Shown here piece by piece: positions 63,568 to 64,000 of a DNA stretch of 64,000 nucleotides. The DNA comes from Reticulitermes speratus (Eukaryota; Arthropoda; Insecta; Blattodea; Rhinotermitidae). The notes under the pieces were generated by a model, which worked only from the letters and a program-made list of their open reading frames with translations, had not been told where the DNA came from and searched no databases. The DNA is taken from NCBI GenBank assembly GCA_021186555.1, contig JAJKFL010000001.1, forward strand, positions 1-64,000, in the 5' to 3' direction. The translations under genes were made by a program, and so were the position numbers. Within the stretch, counting starts at the first letter, position 1; every line of letters starts with the position of its first letter.

Positions 63568-64000
63568 TGCACGCAATTCACAGTTATATTCAAAATCATT
63601 CCTTTTTTTTAATGCTTGGATGTCCTTCCTCAGCCAGCAGCAGTCCACTCGGTCCTACACGTTGTAGCGTTACTTTAATGACATGCCTACTATTGACAAC
63701 GACAATAATGACGGTCCGTCCGTCTGTCCGTCCGACCGTCTTGGTGTCGAGCCCCAGATCTTGGTCCAGTCAAGGTCTCGCTATAAATACACACTGGCTA
63801 CGAAGCCTGGAGCTGTGTCTAGGGGCGGCTTCCTGGAAACGTGCCGAGGCCATTGAAGATGACGTCAGAAAGCAGTGGGCTGCAATTCGTGGCAATAATG
63901 CGACTGGACGCAGGGCGTAGCAGTCCTGCGCCGTAATCGGAAGGTCCGAGGTTCAAATTCCGTCCCTAGGTCGGCTGTCATGACTGAAGGACTTACGGCT
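63568..64000. other. Window end: unassigned DNA with a tRNA-like SINE head
   Basis: A gtccgtccgtctgtccgtcc run lies near 63714-63733. Bases about 63905-63972 (cagggcgtagcagtcctgcg ... ccgaggttcaaattccgtcc) look like a tRNA-derived SINE head with a B box, cut by the window end. No gene is recognised. Confidence 0.45.

Overview
The window is eukaryotic, insect-like genomic DNA, AT-leaning and dense with repeats. It contains one recognisable intact gene, split into ten coding exons on the minus strand (stop at 11616, start at 35745). That gene encodes the mitochondrial, CoA-acylating methylmalonate-semialdehyde dehydrogenase (ALDH6A1 / MMSDH). The assembled reading frame is 534 residues, close to the usual family length of about 535. 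All nine introns have GT-AG borders and compatible phases. The mix of tRNA-derived SINEs, mariner, piggyBac, Tigger/pogo and non-LTR relics, together with kilobase introns, suggests a large insect genome. A cockroach or termite is my guess, but nothing here proves it.

Layout. 1-8515: intergenic DNA with a 34-bp array, a 30-bp array, a dead non-LTR retrotransposon (2316-3365) and SINEs. 8518-10325: a 60-bp satellite of about 30 units with higher-order structure. 11616-35745: the MMSDH gene. Its introns hold piggyBac, mariner, Tigger/pogo and Tc1/mariner relics, two SINE families, several long inverted-repeat elements and two small arrays. One of those arrays (57-bp units, 31255-31541) duplicates the splice acceptor of exon 3. 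35746-64000: no recognisable host gene. This part is dominated by tandem arrays: 12-bp at 39.9 kb, about 91-bp at 40.9-44.2 kb, 114-bp at 44.3, 49.9, 57-59, 59.7 and 62-63.4 kb in both orientations, 48-bp at 46.3-47.15 kb, 55-bp at 47.6-48.4 kb, and 38/39-bp at 51.5-55.7 kb. By my estimate tandem repeats make up about a quarter of the window.

The most unusual signals are four. First, hammerhead-ribozyme-like motifs recur in dispersed elements, the best at 48595-48639, inside a nearly perfect 380-bp palindrome. Second, the exon 3 acceptor is tandemly amplified, giving five decoy acceptors that all keep the reading frame. Third, a retrotransposon protein region has a 16-codon module expanded to 17 copies, all in frame. 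Fourth, several arrays look like expansions of single-copy pieces of mobile elements; an apparently unexpanded relative of the 91-bp array survives at 49.7 kb. All homology calls come from reading translated motifs by eye, without database searches.
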